Assembly: GCA_022842445.1 (NCBI GenBank)
Contig: JALHPO010000005.1
Location: 214,908 to 278,907, forward strand
Reading direction: 5' to 3'
DNA length: 64,000 nt
From: Nitrospira sp.
GTDB lineage: Bacteria > Nitrospirota > Nitrospiria > Nitrospirales > Nitrospiraceae
Numbering within the stretch: the stretch's first letter is position 1; every line of letters begins with the position of its first letter. The position numbers and the translations under genes were made by a program. Shown piece by piece: positions 1 to 9,284 of the stretch. The notes under the pieces were generated by a model. That model saw nothing but the letters and a program-made list of their open reading frames with translations. It made no database searches and was not told the origin of the DNA.

Positions 1-142
1 GAAGAATCATCCCGATCAGGTGGTACAAGGAAAGTCGTTCGATGATCTGCAATTGAAACTTCGCCATCTACAGCGCGACCTCTCCGGCCAAACGCGCCGC
101 CAAGAGCTGCCGCCGCCCCAAGCCCCACCGCGAGCAGCCTAA
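1..142 (+). CDS. C-terminal part of a small HicB-like protein (5' end outside window)
   Basis: The frame starting at base 2 is open to the TAA at 140-142 and gives 46 residues. The stretch with HPDQVVQGKSFDDLQ is almost the same as HPDQVEQGKSFEELQ in the next gene, so this is the 3' part of a tandem paralogue. The layout (short charged strand, then a GKSF(D/E)(D/E)L helix) resembles the small HicB-like fold, but the family name is an inference. The tail is Pro/Gln/Ala-rich and differs from the paralogue. The start lies upstream of the window, and no HicA-like toxin is visible. Confidence 0.6.
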   Translation, partial: KNHPDQVVQGKSFDDLQLKLRHLQRDLSGQTRRQELPPPQAPPRAA

Positions 143-267
143 CCCGCTGCGTGTCCTGCCTGCGCAGGAAGCCACAGCCGGCCCCTGCAATGGGCCGCGC
201 TGCGGAGAAGGGTGGATAAGGGCCTGTGGAGCTTGGGCAAGGGAAGAGTCCCGCTAATAATTCCGAT

Positions 268-552
268 ATGCACCAGACAAAATACATTCTATGGGAAGAA
301 CAAGGCCTGTGGCGCGGCTATTTGAAAGACCATCCCGACCAGGTGGAGCAAGGAAAGTCTTTCGAAGAGTTGCAGGCCAAGCTGCGTCGGCTGCAGCGTG
401 ATCTCAGCAGCCAAGAACATGATGTCGCAGGCCATGAGCATGACCGGCATGACGAGTATGCCATCGAGATTCCCTACCCCATGCCTCGCCGTATAAAGAC
501 CAATCCGCGTCTTGAAACACTCTTTGTATCGATGCTCGCCAACCTCGGATAA
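268..552 (+). CDS. Small HicB-like protein, tandem paralogue of the preceding gene
   Basis: This is a 94-residue protein if it starts at the ATG at 268; the track extends to a GTG at 226, but homology with the upstream paralogue fits the shorter form. The N-terminal half (ILWEEQGLWRGYLKDHPDQ, then GKSFEELQAKLRRLQ) has the strand-strand-helix layout of HicB-like antitoxin folds. The second half is His/Asp/Glu-rich (EHDVAGHEHDRHDEY) and has no counterpart in the paralogue. No adjacent HicA toxin is seen, so a toxin-antitoxin role is not supported. The function is unknown. Confidence 0.55.
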   Translation: MHQTKYILWEEQGLWRGYLKDHPDQVEQGKSFEELQAKLRRLQRDLSSQEHDVAGHEHDRHDEYAIEIPYPMPRRIKTNPRLETLFVSMLANLG

Positions 553-765
553 AAACCGCCGTCTTAACCGTTAATCCCCACACCAGAGCCTGGACGTTCA
601 TTTTCGTCCTGATATTTTCTCCCATCGCGTTATTGACATATCCCACCTGGTGTAAGGTTTCGGTCTGATGGCCGACATCTTCAGTGAACCCGGATTGACC
701 TGGCATGTGGAGGGTTGATAGATAACAGTCAGTTCACGACCCTGTCGAACCACCACGAGGCCGAC

Positions 766-1953
766 ATGTCCATTGATGAAATCACCCGGAAAGTCAGTGA
801 TCGTTACGCGAAGGCCGCCGCAACCGGCGAACAGATGTGCTGCCCGACCAATTACGACATGGCGCAGCTCAAGTCGTTTATTCCCGAAGAAGTACTCAAG
901 ATCTCGTACGGCTGCGGCACCCCGGCCGGACTGAAGACGGTGCGTGCCGGCGAAACGGTCTTGGATATCGGCTCAGGCGGGGGAATCGATTGCTTCGAAG
1001 CCTCCCGGCTCGTCGGGCCTACCGGACGTGTGATCGGCATCGACATGACCGACACAATGCTGGAGATTGCCCGGAAGAACGCGTCGGTCGTCGCGGAAAA
1101 TCTGGGATACCCGTCTTCCAATGTCGAGTTTCGAAAGGGCCTGGCCGATGCGATGCCGGTCGAGGATGGAACGATCGATCTGATTATCTCCAATTGCGTC
1201 ATCAATCTTGCCCCGGACAAGCGGAAGGTCTTTCGTGAAATGTTCCGGGTTGCCAAGCCCGGCGGCCGGTTTACTATATCCGATATCGTCGCAGACCAGA
1301 CCGTGCCTCAATACCTGGCCCATGATGCAGATAAATGGGGAGACTGTTTGTCCGGCGCACTTACCTTGACCGCATACATCGCGGGAATGGCCGAAGCGGG
1401 ATTTCTCGGCATTCATCTCGTGAAGTCTTCACCCTGGCAGGTGATCGACGGCATCCACTTCTTTTCCATCACCTTGACCGGCTACAAGGTGCCGCCGACC
1501 ACAATGCCCTCGCCGATTCGGTACGCGACACTCCGTGGGCCATTCAACCGGGTCGTCGATGAACGAGGGACGGCCTATCAGCGCGGCATCCCCCAACCGA
1601 TCACCCCGGATGACGTCATCTTGTTGAGTTGTCCCCCGCTGGCCGGCCACTTTGTTCTCACACCCCATCCGGTGTGGCTCGATCAAACCGACCCGCGCTG
1701 GACCGCCGTATTCCCAATAGAAACCCCCTGCACCTGGCAAGGCCATTATGCCTTGCTGGCCGGCCCCTTCCTTGAAGCAGCGGACGACGACCAGCATATC
1801 TATCGGCGGGGAGAGCCGTTGGAAATTTGCTCGAAGACTCTGGCCGTGCTGGAATCCGAGGGGTATGTGCCGCACTTCGCGATTCTCAATCGGGCCGGGC
1901 AACCGACAAGTGGAACGGCTGTCTCCTGCGCCCCGGATGGAGGCTGCTGTTAA
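766..1953 (+). CDS. arsM: Arsenite S-adenosylmethionine methyltransferase (ArsM)
   Basis: ArsM transfers methyl groups from S-adenosylmethionine to trivalent arsenic. The SAM site is seen as VLDIGSGGGID, followed by GIDMTDTMLEIARKN and the acidic/NCVINL region. Conserved cysteines for As(III) occur in GEQMCCP, in SYGCGTP and in the NCVINL strand. About 150 residues follow the methyltransferase domain and end in DGGCC, a vicinal cysteine pair that could bind arsenic (inference). I chose the ATG at 766, which has GAGG five bases upstream; the track's TTG at 715 would add 17 residues. The stop codon directly abuts arsS, so the two are probably co-transcribed. Confidence 0.9.
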   Translation: MSIDEITRKVSDRYAKAAATGEQMCCPTNYDMAQLKSFIPEEVLKISYGCGTPAGLKTVRAGETVLDIGSGGGIDCFEASRLVGPTGRVIGIDMTDTMLEIARKNASVVAENLGYPSSNVEFRKGLADAMPVEDGTIDLIISNCVINLAPDKRKVFREMFRVAKPGGRFTISDIVADQTVPQYLAHDADKWGDCLSGALTLTAYIAGMAEAGFLGIHLVKSSPWQVIDGIHFFSITLTGYKVPPTTMPSPIRYATLRGPFNRVVDERGTAYQRGIPQPITPDDVILLSCPPLAGHFVLTPHPVWLDQTDPRWTAVFPIETPCTWQGHYALLAGPFLEAADDDQHIYRRGEPLEICSKTLAVLESEGYVPHFAILNRAGQPTSGTAVSCAPDGGCC

Positions 1954-2991
1954 ATGGCTCTCACGTTGCTTGGCCGAAGCAACCCTCTGGCCTCATCGAC
2001 TGAACAGCTTCGGATTCTCGGACAACCGGCCTCTGCTCCACCGTTCGACTTTCGGCTGGATCAGGCCGGATTATTCCCGCTCCATGCAACCGGGATCTCG
2101 GTCCTGCAAGTCAACGTCGGCAAGCTCTGCAACCAGACCTGCCACCACTGTCACGTGGATGCGGGGCCGGACCGCATCGAAAGCATGTCGCGAGAGACCG
2201 CCGAACAATGTATAGCCGCGTTAGCCGCCACGGATATTCCCACGGTCGATCTCACGGGAGGGGCGCCGGAGCTGAATCCGAATTTCCGTTGGCTGGTCGA
2301 ACAGGCCCGGCAACTGAACCGGCAAGTACTGGATCGCTGCAACCTGACCGTGCTGCTCCTGCCCTCTCAGCAGGATCTTGCCGGGTTTCTTGCGGACCAT
2401 CAGGTCGAAATTGTCGCTTCCCTGCCCTATTATCGTGCATCGCAAACCGACGCTCAGCGGGGAGACGGTGTTTTCGACAAGTCGATCGAAGCCATCCGCA
2501 TCCTGAACCGTCTGGGGTACGGACAGGACGGAAGCGGGCTTACCCTGAACCTTGTCTACAATCCGGTCGGCGCATTCTTGCCGCCGAAACAGGAGCCGAC
2601 AGAAGCCCTGTTCAAACGGGAACTCTCCACCCGGTTCGGCATCATGTTCAACCGTCTTTATACGATCACCAATATGCCGATCAGCCGGTTCCTGGAATTT
2701 CTCGTCGAAAGCGGGAACTATGACGGATACATGGAACGTCTGGCCAATGCCTTCAACCCGGTGGCTGCAGCCGGTGTCATGTGCCGTTCGACCCTTTCGG
2801 TCGGATGGGACGGCACCCTCTACGATTGCGACTTCAACCAGATGCTCGATCTCCCGGTCGACCATGGCGCGCCGTCGCATATCCGCGACTTCGATCCGGC
2901 GCGGCTGCATCGGCGCCGGATCGTAACCAGAAACCATTGCTACGGCTGTACGGCCGGATCTGGATCGTCGTGCGGAGGCGCAGTCACATAA
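1954..2991 (+). CDS. arsS: Arsenosugar biosynthesis radical SAM protein (ArsS)
   Basis: This 345-residue radical SAM enzyme has the cluster motif CNQTCHHC near residue 54, and a C-terminal cysteine-rich end (HCYGCTAGSGSSCGG) as in the ArsS family, whose C-terminal part is DUF3641. ArsS is proposed to add a 5'-deoxyadenosyl group to dimethylated arsenic, the step after ArsM in arsenosugar formation. The ATG follows the arsM TAA without a gap, the arrangement expected for a two-gene pathway. No arsR operator or repressor gene is visible nearby. Confidence 0.9.
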   Translation: MALTLLGRSNPLASSTEQLRILGQPASAPPFDFRLDQAGLFPLHATGISVLQVNVGKLCNQTCHHCHVDAGPDRIESMSRETAEQCIAALAATDIPTVDLTGGAPELNPNFRWLVEQARQLNRQVLDRCNLTVLLLPSQQDLAGFLADHQVEIVASLPYYRASQTDAQRGDGVFDKSIEAIRILNRLGYGQDGSGLTLNLVYNPVGAFLPPKQEPTEALFKRELSTRFGIMFNRLYTITNMPISRFLEFLVESGNYDGYMERLANAFNPVAAAGVMCRSTLSVGWDGTLYDCDFNQMLDLPVDHGAPSHIRDFDPARLHRRRIVTRNHCYGCTAGSGSSCGGAVT

Positions 2992-3003
2992 AAAGAACGG
3001 GGT

Positions 3004-3067
3004 AGGTCGAGGCTAAGACTGAGTCCGACCTACACCTTGACCTCAGTCTGAGTCTCAACCTCGACTC
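3004..3067. repeat. Imperfect inverted repeat between arsS and the phosphate permease
   Basis: Left arm GTCGAGGCTAAGACTGAG pairs with the right part CTCAGTCTGAGTCTCAACCTCGAC with one small bulge, forming a long stem around a short loop. The right arm runs up to the permease start. It could act as an arsS terminator or an attenuator of the permease gene. No T-run follows, so its role is uncertain. Confidence 0.5.
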
Positions 3068-3071
3068 GATC

Positions 3072-4199
3072 ATGGAATTCCTGGCCTTCATCCTGGTTCT
3101 CGCTCTGGCCTACGCCAACGGCACCAATGATGTGTCGAAAGCGATCGCCACGCTTGTGGGAAGCGGAATCACCAACTATCGAGCCGCCATTCTGTGGGGA
3201 ACCTGCTGGACGATGATTGGGGCGGCCGCTGCCGCGTTCCTGGCCGGCGCGATGGTGAAGACATTCAGCCAAGGTCTGGTTCAAACCGGCACGGTGATCC
3301 CGCCCACCGTCACGATGGCTGTGTTGGCCGGAGCCATGGCATGGGTGCTCTTGGCCTCGCGCACCGGGTTCCCGGTCTCAACCACGCATGCGCTCACCGG
3401 AGCCATCGTCGGTACCGGCTTGGCTGCCTTCGCGGGAGAATCACTGCTCTGGCCCGCAGTCATCAAGAAGATCGCTCTGCCGTTACTCCTCAGCCCGTTC
3501 CTGGCCCTTGGACTTTCCTATCTTCTTTATCCATGCCTGCGACTGCTCGCCGCGCGATGGGAAGGAGCCTGCCTCTGCGTGATACCGGCCTCCCGCGCAT
3601 TGGTCGCCCTTGATGCGCAAGGCAGCACGAGAACACTGTTTCAAACTTCCACATTCGGCCGGCCGGTGCTGGCCGTCCCGTCGCAATGCGACCGCTCCGG
3701 ATTGCAGGGATTGTCGGTGGGGCTCCATACCGTGCATTGGCTGTCCAGCGGACTGGCCTCATTCGCCCGCGGAACCAACGATGCACCGAAAATCGTGGCC
3801 ATGCTGCTGCTCAGCAGTGCGACCGCGACGTGGCCAAGCGTTTCAATCCAGCTCGCTGTTTTTGGAGGCGTCACTCTTGCGATGGGGGTGGGAAGCTACG
3901 TCGGCGGACTGCGCGTGACACAGGTACTCGCCGAGAACGTCACGACGATGAATCATACAGAAGGGTTATCCGCCAATCTGGCAACGTCCTCGCTGGTCCT
4001 TCTTTCCGGTATATTGGGATTGCCGGTCTCGACCACGCATGTCAGTAGTTCGGCTATTATCGGCATTGGCCTGCGGAACGGCATACAAGCAGTCCGCTGG
4101 CCTACCGTTCAGAGCATGGTCCTCGCCTGGATCGTCACCCTGCCAGCGACAGCAGTCCTGGCGGGCCTTTTGTACTGGATACTCTCTCTGGTTTTTTAG
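3072..4199 (+). CDS. PiT-family inorganic phosphate permease
   Basis: This 375-residue integral membrane protein has the two inverted PiT signature segments: ANGTNDVSKAIATLVGS near the N-terminus and ARGTNDAPKIVAMLL in the second half, each followed by a (G)FPVSTTHA-type or GLPVSTTHVSSS segment. PiT transporters carry metal-phosphate with protons or sodium and also admit arsenate. The position just after arsM-arsS is suggestive, but a 3' inverted repeat lies between them, so co-transcription is not shown. The hydrophilic middle loop is short compared with eukaryotic relatives. Confidence 0.88.
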   Translation: MEFLAFILVLALAYANGTNDVSKAIATLVGSGITNYRAAILWGTCWTMIGAAAAAFLAGAMVKTFSQGLVQTGTVIPPTVTMAVLAGAMAWVLLASRTGFPVSTTHALTGAIVGTGLAAFAGESLLWPAVIKKIALPLLLSPFLALGLSYLLYPCLRLLAARWEGACLCVIPASRALVALDAQGSTRTLFQTSTFGRPVLAVPSQCDRSGLQGLSVGLHTVHWLSSGLASFARGTNDAPKIVAMLLLSSATATWPSVSIQLAVFGGVTLAMGVGSYVGGLRVTQVLAENVTTMNHTEGLSANLATSSLVLLSGILGLPVSTTHVSSSAIIGIGLRNGIQAVRWPTVQSMVLAWIVTLPATAVLAGLLYWILSLVF

Positions 4200-4276
4200 A
4201 CCTTGCCCCTTCTTCCTCCACTCTGCTAAGGTGACTGTTATCTGATTTCCACATAGGAAGACATCAAGCAACCCGT

Positions 4277-5341
4277 ATGGTCTGGGACCCCAAAGATCCT
4301 TGGAGTAAACGAAGCGACCCCCTTGAGGATGCCCTCAAGCAGGCTCAGTCTCAATTCAAGAATCTCTTTCCTCCCGGTGGATTGAACAACCTGCTTCCTT
4401 CCGGCGGGGCCAGGAACTTGATCCTGGCCGCTCTATTGATATTTCTTGCCTGGCAGAGCGTCTTTATCGTCGCGCCCGATGAAGAAGGTGTCGTGAAGCG
4501 ATTCGGAACTCCGGTCCGGACAGTCGAGCCCGGTCCCCATTTCAAAATCCCGGTCATCGAAAGCGTGCTTCAACCGAAAGTCGCCAAGCTCCACCGCGTG
4601 GAGATCGGGTTCCGGACCAGTCAGCAGGGCCGCCAGCAGATGGTGCCTCAGGAGGCCCTCATGCTGACCGGCGATATGAACATTCTCGCGATCGAGTTCA
4701 TCGTTCAGTACAAGATCAAAGAATCGAGCGAATATCTCTTCAATGTGGCGGACATTCATGAAACCATCGGGAAAGCCGCCGAGGCTTCGATGCGTGAAGT
4801 AGTCGGCAAGAGCAAAATCGATGAGGCGTTGACGACCGGCAAAGCCGACATCCAGCAAAGCATGATGGTCTTACTTCAAAGCATCCTCGATGACTACCAT
4901 GCCGGCGTGCAGGTGGCTGCGGTACAGCTCCAAGACGTCGATCCGCCCGAAGCCGTTGCCGCCGCCTTTAAAGACGTGACCAACGCGAAAGAAGATCGCG
5001 AAAAGCTGATCAATCAAGCCCAAGGGTATCGGAACGACATTATTCCCAGGGCAAAAGGCGAGGCTGCGGAATTGGTCAATCGAGCCAAGGGTTTCGCGCA
5101 GGCGCGGCTCAATCGCTCCCAAGGCGAGGCCAATCGGTTCCTGGCCACGCTGAAGGAGTACCAGCAAGCCAAAGACATCATCAGCAAGCGTATCTACATC
5201 GAAACGCTGGAGGAAATCCTTCCCAATGTGGAGAAGGTGATCATTGACGGAAAGGGCGGCGAGCGTCTCTTGCCCTATCTTCCTTTAGACCGCCTCGGAA
5301 AACCGGCTCCGAAACCGGCGCACGAGGAGCCCACACCATGA
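4277..5341 (+). CDS. hflK: FtsH protease modulator HflK
   Basis: This 354-residue stomatin/prohibitin-family protein has a Gly/Pro-rich N-terminal region, one membrane segment near residues 50-67 (LILAALLIFLAWQSVFIV), the SPFH domain (EEGVVKRFGTPVRTVEPGPHFKIP) and a long Ala/Glu coiled coil. HflK and HflC form a large membrane cage around the FtsH protease. The end overlaps the hflC start by four bases (ATGA), showing translational coupling. Its length and N-terminal layout fit HflK rather than other SPFH proteins. Confidence 0.92.
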   Translation: MVWDPKDPWSKRSDPLEDALKQAQSQFKNLFPPGGLNNLLPSGGARNLILAALLIFLAWQSVFIVAPDEEGVVKRFGTPVRTVEPGPHFKIPVIESVLQPKVAKLHRVEIGFRTSQQGRQQMVPQEALMLTGDMNILAIEFIVQYKIKESSEYLFNVADIHETIGKAAEASMREVVGKSKIDEALTTGKADIQQSMMVLLQSILDDYHAGVQVAAVQLQDVDPPEAVAAAFKDVTNAKEDREKLINQAQGYRNDIIPRAKGEAAELVNRAKGFAQARLNRSQGEANRFLATLKEYQQAKDIISKRIYIETLEEILPNVEKVIIDGKGGERLLPYLPLDRLGKPAPKPAHEEPTP

Positions 5342-6204
5342 CCAAGCAAGGCCTTGCGATTGCGCTGACTGCCGTGGTTGTGGGGTTGTTCGTACTGGGA
5401 GCCTCCCCCCTCTTTATCGTCGATGTGACGCAGAATGCCATCGTCGTGCAACTCGGCAAACCGGTGCGAAATATCACGGAGCCCGGATTGTTTGCAAAAG
5501 TGCCGTTCGTTCAGGAAGTCACCTACTTCGACAAACGGCTCCTGGATTACGACTCAAGCGCCCAGGACGTGATCACCCAGGATAAGAAGACCCTGCTGCT
5601 GGATAACTTCGCCAAGTGGCGGATTATCGACCCTCTCAAAGTTTACCAGAACTTCCAAAGCCAGCGGGGCGCTCTGCAGCGGCTGCACGACATTATCTAT
5701 TCCGAACTGCGCGTCGAACTGGGACGCCATGAACTCCTGGAAATTGTGTCGAGTTCGAGAGCCGACATCATGCGGGTGGTTTCCAAGCGCGCGAACGAGA
5801 AAGCATCTGTGTACGGCATCGAGATTCTGGACGTTCGGATCAAACGCGCCGACCTGCCCGAGCAAAACGAAAAAGCCGTGTTCGCCCGCATGCAGGCCGA
5901 GCGTGAACGGCAGGCCAAGCAGTACCGTGCCGAGGGAGCTGAAGAAGCGCAAAAGATCCGGTCCGAAGCCGAGAAGGATCGAGAAATCATCTTGGCCCAT
6001 GCCTACAAAGAGTCGGAAGAGCTTCGCGGAAGCGGCGACGCGAAGGCGTTTCGCATCTACGCCGACGCGTACCGGCAGGATCAGAAGTTCTTCGAATTCA
6101 CCCGCTCAATGGAAGCTTACAGGGCCACGTTTAAGGATAACAACAAGACGATGCTCATTCTGAGCCCTGATTCAGAGTTCCTTCGATACCTGAAGCAACG
6201 CTAA
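5338..6204 (+). CDS. hflC: FtsH protease modulator HflC
   Basis: This 288-residue SPFH protein has an N-terminal signal-anchor helix (IALTAVVVGLFVLGASPLFIV) and the band-7 domain starting VTQNAIVVQLGKPVRNITEPGLF. A charged coiled coil follows (MQAERERQAKQYRAEGAEEAQKIRS is typical of HflC). It is coupled to hflK by an ATGA overlap, and the two products should assemble as alternating subunits on the outer face of the inner membrane. Confidence 0.93.
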   Translation: MTKQGLAIALTAVVVGLFVLGASPLFIVDVTQNAIVVQLGKPVRNITEPGLFAKVPFVQEVTYFDKRLLDYDSSAQDVITQDKKTLLLDNFAKWRIIDPLKVYQNFQSQRGALQRLHDIIYSELRVELGRHELLEIVSSSRADIMRVVSKRANEKASVYGIEILDVRIKRADLPEQNEKAVFARMQAERERQAKQYRAEGAEEAQKIRSEAEKDREIILAHAYKESEELRGSGDAKAFRIYADAYRQDQKFFEFTRSMEAYRATFKDNNKTMLILSPDSEFLRYLKQR

Positions 6205-6245
6205 GTCGCCCCTGCAAACAGGTAACGCCCACCCGCCTCGCCATC

Positions 6246-7928
6246 TTACGATAACCCGACGATTTGTCCGCTCACCGGATCCAAACCAATCCGTTCACCG
6301 GCCGGCTTCTTGGGCAACCCTGGCATCAATTGGATCCCCGAACAGACCGCCGTCACAAAACCTGCCCCGGCCAGAATTCGTAGCTCCTTGATTGGAACAG
6401 TGAAGCCGGTAGGCCTTCCCTTGAGGGCCGGATCGTGAGACAGCGAGAGCGGTGTCTTGGCCATACAGACAGGCAGCCGGCCGAATCCCAGAGCTTCCGC
6501 CCGCTCCATCTGACGCTCTGCTTCCGGCTCGAATGTCACACTCCCTGCTCCGTACATCCTAGTGGCAATCGTCTCGATCTTTGTTCTGATCGGCCACGAT
6601 AGTTCATAGAGATGCGTGAACCGGGACGGCTGCTCACAGGCCTTAACCACGGCGGCTGCCAGCTGTTCGGCGCCCTTCCCGCCATCGGTCCAGTGGGTGG
6701 AGACCGCGGCATCGATCGCCCCCGCCTCCATCGATCGATCACACACCCAGTCCAATTCCGCCCGCGAATCGTCCTTGAATGCGTTCACTGCCACAACGAC
6801 CGGCACTCCGTGCGCCTTCGCATTGGCGATGTGCTGTTCCAAATTAGCGAATCCCTTCGATACGGCATCATGGTTGGGCCCCGTCAAGCCCGCAGGGAGC
6901 GGGGAGCCGACCTTGGCAAGACCTCCTCCCCCGTGAAGCTTCAGCGCCCGCAACGTTGCGACCACCACCACGGCGGCCGGTTTGAATCCCGACGTTCGGC
7001 ATTTGATATTGAAAAACTTCTCGGCCCCCAAATCGCTGCCGAAGCCCGCCTCAGTCACCACAATGTCGGCGCATCGAAGCGCAATGGCATCGGATAACAC
7101 GGAGCAATTTCCATGGGCAATGTTTCCGAACGGCCCTGTATGGACGAATGCGGGTGTCCCTTCCAGCGTTTGAACCAAATTGGGCAGTATCGCGTCTCGC
7201 AAGAGAACAGCCATCGACCCTGCGCACCCGAGCTCTTGTGCCGTCACCGGCCGTCCTGATTTCGTAAACCCAACCAACATCCGGCCAAGTCGGTCCCGAA
7301 GATCTTGCTGATTGAGCGCCAGCGCCAGCGATGCCATGACCTCGGACGCTTCGGTAATGACAAATTGGCCTATCCGGTTCCCTGTTTCATCTCCGAGCCG
7401 GACTTGACGAAGTGCTCGATCACTAACGCCCAAGGCCCTTGGCCATACGATACTGGACGGGTCGAGAGAAAGCGCATTCCCTTGAAACAGATGATTATCG
7501 AGAAACGCTGAGAGGAGATTATGGCTTGCTGCAACGGCATGCGCATCCCCGGTCAGATGGAGATTAATATCCTCCATCGGAATCACCTGAGCATGTCCGC
7601 CACCGGTACCGCCACCTTTGATGCCAAACACCGGACCAAGCGACGGTTGTCTCAATGTCACTGCGGTCCGATGACCCAAATTCGTGAGCCCCATGGCAAG
7701 CCCTATCGAGGTGGTGGTCTTCCCCTCCCCGAGTGGCGTTGGATTGATGGCTGTCACAAGTACATAGCGGCCCATCGGCCGGTCCTTGAGGCGATCCAGT
7801 AAACTGAGCGATACCTTGGCCTTATGCCTCCCGTACGGAATGAGCTCGTCAGGATCGATCCCGAGTTCTCTGCCGATATCAAGGATTGGGCGGGGCGTGA
7901 CAGAATGCGCAAGTTCCAGATCGGTCAA
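6246..7928 (-). CDS. fhs: Formate--tetrahydrofolate ligase
   Basis: This 560-residue enzyme makes 10-formyltetrahydrofolate from formate, tetrahydrofolate and ATP. The ATP loop is TPLGEGKTTTSIGLA near residue 65, followed by the family motifs QPSLGPVFGIKGGGTGGG and LHLTGDAHA. The start is a TTG at 7928, chosen because AGGAGG lies seven bases upstream and no earlier in-frame start is better. The gene stands alone on the reverse strand. In an autotroph or nitrite oxidiser it would supply one-carbon units; that context is inference. Confidence 0.95.
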   Translation of the reverse strand: MTDLELAHSVTPRPILDIGRELGIDPDELIPYGRHKAKVSLSLLDRLKDRPMGRYVLVTAINPTPLGEGKTTTSIGLAMGLTNLGHRTAVTLRQPSLGPVFGIKGGGTGGGHAQVIPMEDINLHLTGDAHAVAASHNLLSAFLDNHLFQGNALSLDPSSIVWPRALGVSDRALRQVRLGDETGNRIGQFVITEASEVMASLALALNQQDLRDRLGRMLVGFTKSGRPVTAQELGCAGSMAVLLRDAILPNLVQTLEGTPAFVHTGPFGNIAHGNCSVLSDAIALRCADIVVTEAGFGSDLGAEKFFNIKCRTSGFKPAAVVVVATLRALKLHGGGGLAKVGSPLPAGLTGPNHDAVSKGFANLEQHIANAKAHGVPVVVAVNAFKDDSRAELDWVCDRSMEAGAIDAAVSTHWTDGGKGAEQLAAAVVKACEQPSRFTHLYELSWPIRTKIETIATRMYGAGSVTFEPEAERQMERAEALGFGRLPVCMAKTPLSLSHDPALKGRPTGFTVPIKELRILAGAGFVTAVCSGIQLMPGLPKKPAGERIGLDPVSGQIVGLS

Positions 7929-8110
7929 GCTCTGTCCTCCTGACGTAAATGGGGTCTGCGGGAGCGGAGTATAGCACAGAGCCTTGGTGGGAACGGAACC
8001 TCTGGGGAGCCCACTGCGATAGGATGGAATCAGACTGAGGCGAGAACGATATGCCCGTTTAATTAGCGTACAGCCGAGAAAAACCTGAATACCTTAGCGC
8101 AGTATTGCGC
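7929..8110. other. Gap between the M23 peptidase and fhs
   Basis: These 182 bases hold the ribosome site of fhs and presumably its promoter on the reverse strand. No gene or strong hairpin is seen. Confidence 0.4.
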
Positions 8111-9139
8111 TTACTCAAGGATGTATTTGGTAGGATCGAGCGCTTGACCATTAACCTTGACCATATAATGCAAATGGGGGCCGGTCGAAAGCCCCGAACT
8201 CCCGACAAGCGCGATGACATCGCCGCGATTGACCCTCTGCCCTTCCTTGACCAACGACTTGGCCAGATGCCCATAAAGCGTCTCGATTCCGAACCCATGG
8301 TCTAATCGGACTATGTTACCGAGCTTGGGATCAAATCCCGTGGCTGTCACTCTACCTTGTGCCGGAGCTTGGATGGGGGAATTAGGAGCTGCACCAATAT
8401 CCAATCCATCATGCCAGGCCGGTTTTTCCGTGAAGGGAGACACACGAGGGCCAAATCCAGACGTCACCCAGCCCTTCACCGGCCAGATCGATGGAGTCGC
8501 AGCCCAGCGAGTCGACCGATGTTCCGCGGCCTGAGCTAAATCGTCCAAGATTCGCTCCTGAACCGTAGCTTCCTTTGAGAGCCACTCCAACCCCTCTTTT
8601 ATCGAAGCAACCTCCTGGAGCTCATTGCGAGATGAGTCATGGCCGGCCAAGGATGAATGTTCTTGATTGCCTTCAAGACCTTGCACGGCATTACCAGATT
8701 CCGTATCAGCGGTCTTATTCGAACTTCTGCCAGACATCTCAGAGGCTTCCGGAAGCGGCACATCTTCACCGCCACGGCCATTGACCATATCGCCCGGCTT
8801 GGGAACCTCAATGCCGAGCATGACCCGGAGACGCTGGTTCACCTCTTTCATTGACACAAGCCGCTTCTTCAAGTCATCGACTGCTGAAGAAAATGCAGCG
8901 GTCTGCTGCCGTGCACTCATCGCCTCCGTCCGGAACGCCGTCAATTCCCAAACTTCCTGTGTCCGAATGACATAGTGGGAAATCACGAGAAAATCAGCAA
9001 GCACAAGCACGCAAGCGCCAATGACAAAGTTGCGAACGAGTTTCCTTGAAAAGCTGAACCGGAGAGGCTTTGCGGTTGACCCTCGAAATACAACGATAGT
9101 GTAGGCATCACCGGCTTCTTGACTGTTCATCTGACCCAT
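8111..9139 (-). CDS. M23-family peptidoglycan endopeptidase with membrane anchor
   Basis: This 342-residue protein has a basic N-terminus, a membrane segment near residues 38-55 (FVIGACVLVLADFLVIS) and a predicted coiled coil (about 65-105). It also has a Ser/Glu-rich linker and a C-terminal LytM/M23 domain. The zinc motif is seen as WHDGLDIG (HxxxD) and GPHLHYMVK (HxH). Such proteins cut peptidoglycan cross-links or activate amidases in the periplasm. The ATG at 9139 has GAGGGGG nine bases upstream. All M23 zinc ligands appear present, so it should be active. Confidence 0.9.
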   Translation of the reverse strand: MGQMNSQEAGDAYTIVVFRGSTAKPLRFSFSRKLVRNFVIGACVLVLADFLVISHYVIRTQEVWELTAFRTEAMSARQQTAAFSSAVDDLKKRLVSMKEVNQRLRVMLGIEVPKPGDMVNGRGGEDVPLPEASEMSGRSSNKTADTESGNAVQGLEGNQEHSSLAGHDSSRNELQEVASIKEGLEWLSKEATVQERILDDLAQAAEHRSTRWAATPSIWPVKGWVTSGFGPRVSPFTEKPAWHDGLDIGAAPNSPIQAPAQGRVTATGFDPKLGNIVRLDHGFGIETLYGHLAKSLVKEGQRVNRGDVIALVGSSGLSTGPHLHYMVKVNGQALDPTKYILE

Positions 9140-9284
9140 AACATTTGCCCCCTCATGCTAGGGACTCCCCAAGAGATGCTGATGAGTTTACCCATCCAGC
9201 ACACTATGGTCAACCCTACTTTCACGGTATCCCGTTGAACAGACAAAATTATTACCGATTAAAATTACGCACATAACACATTTC

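Noticed and set aside
715-765. Longer ArsM start at TTG 715
   Set aside because: The GGAGGG is directly against the TTG, and the ATG at 766 has a well-spaced GAGG.
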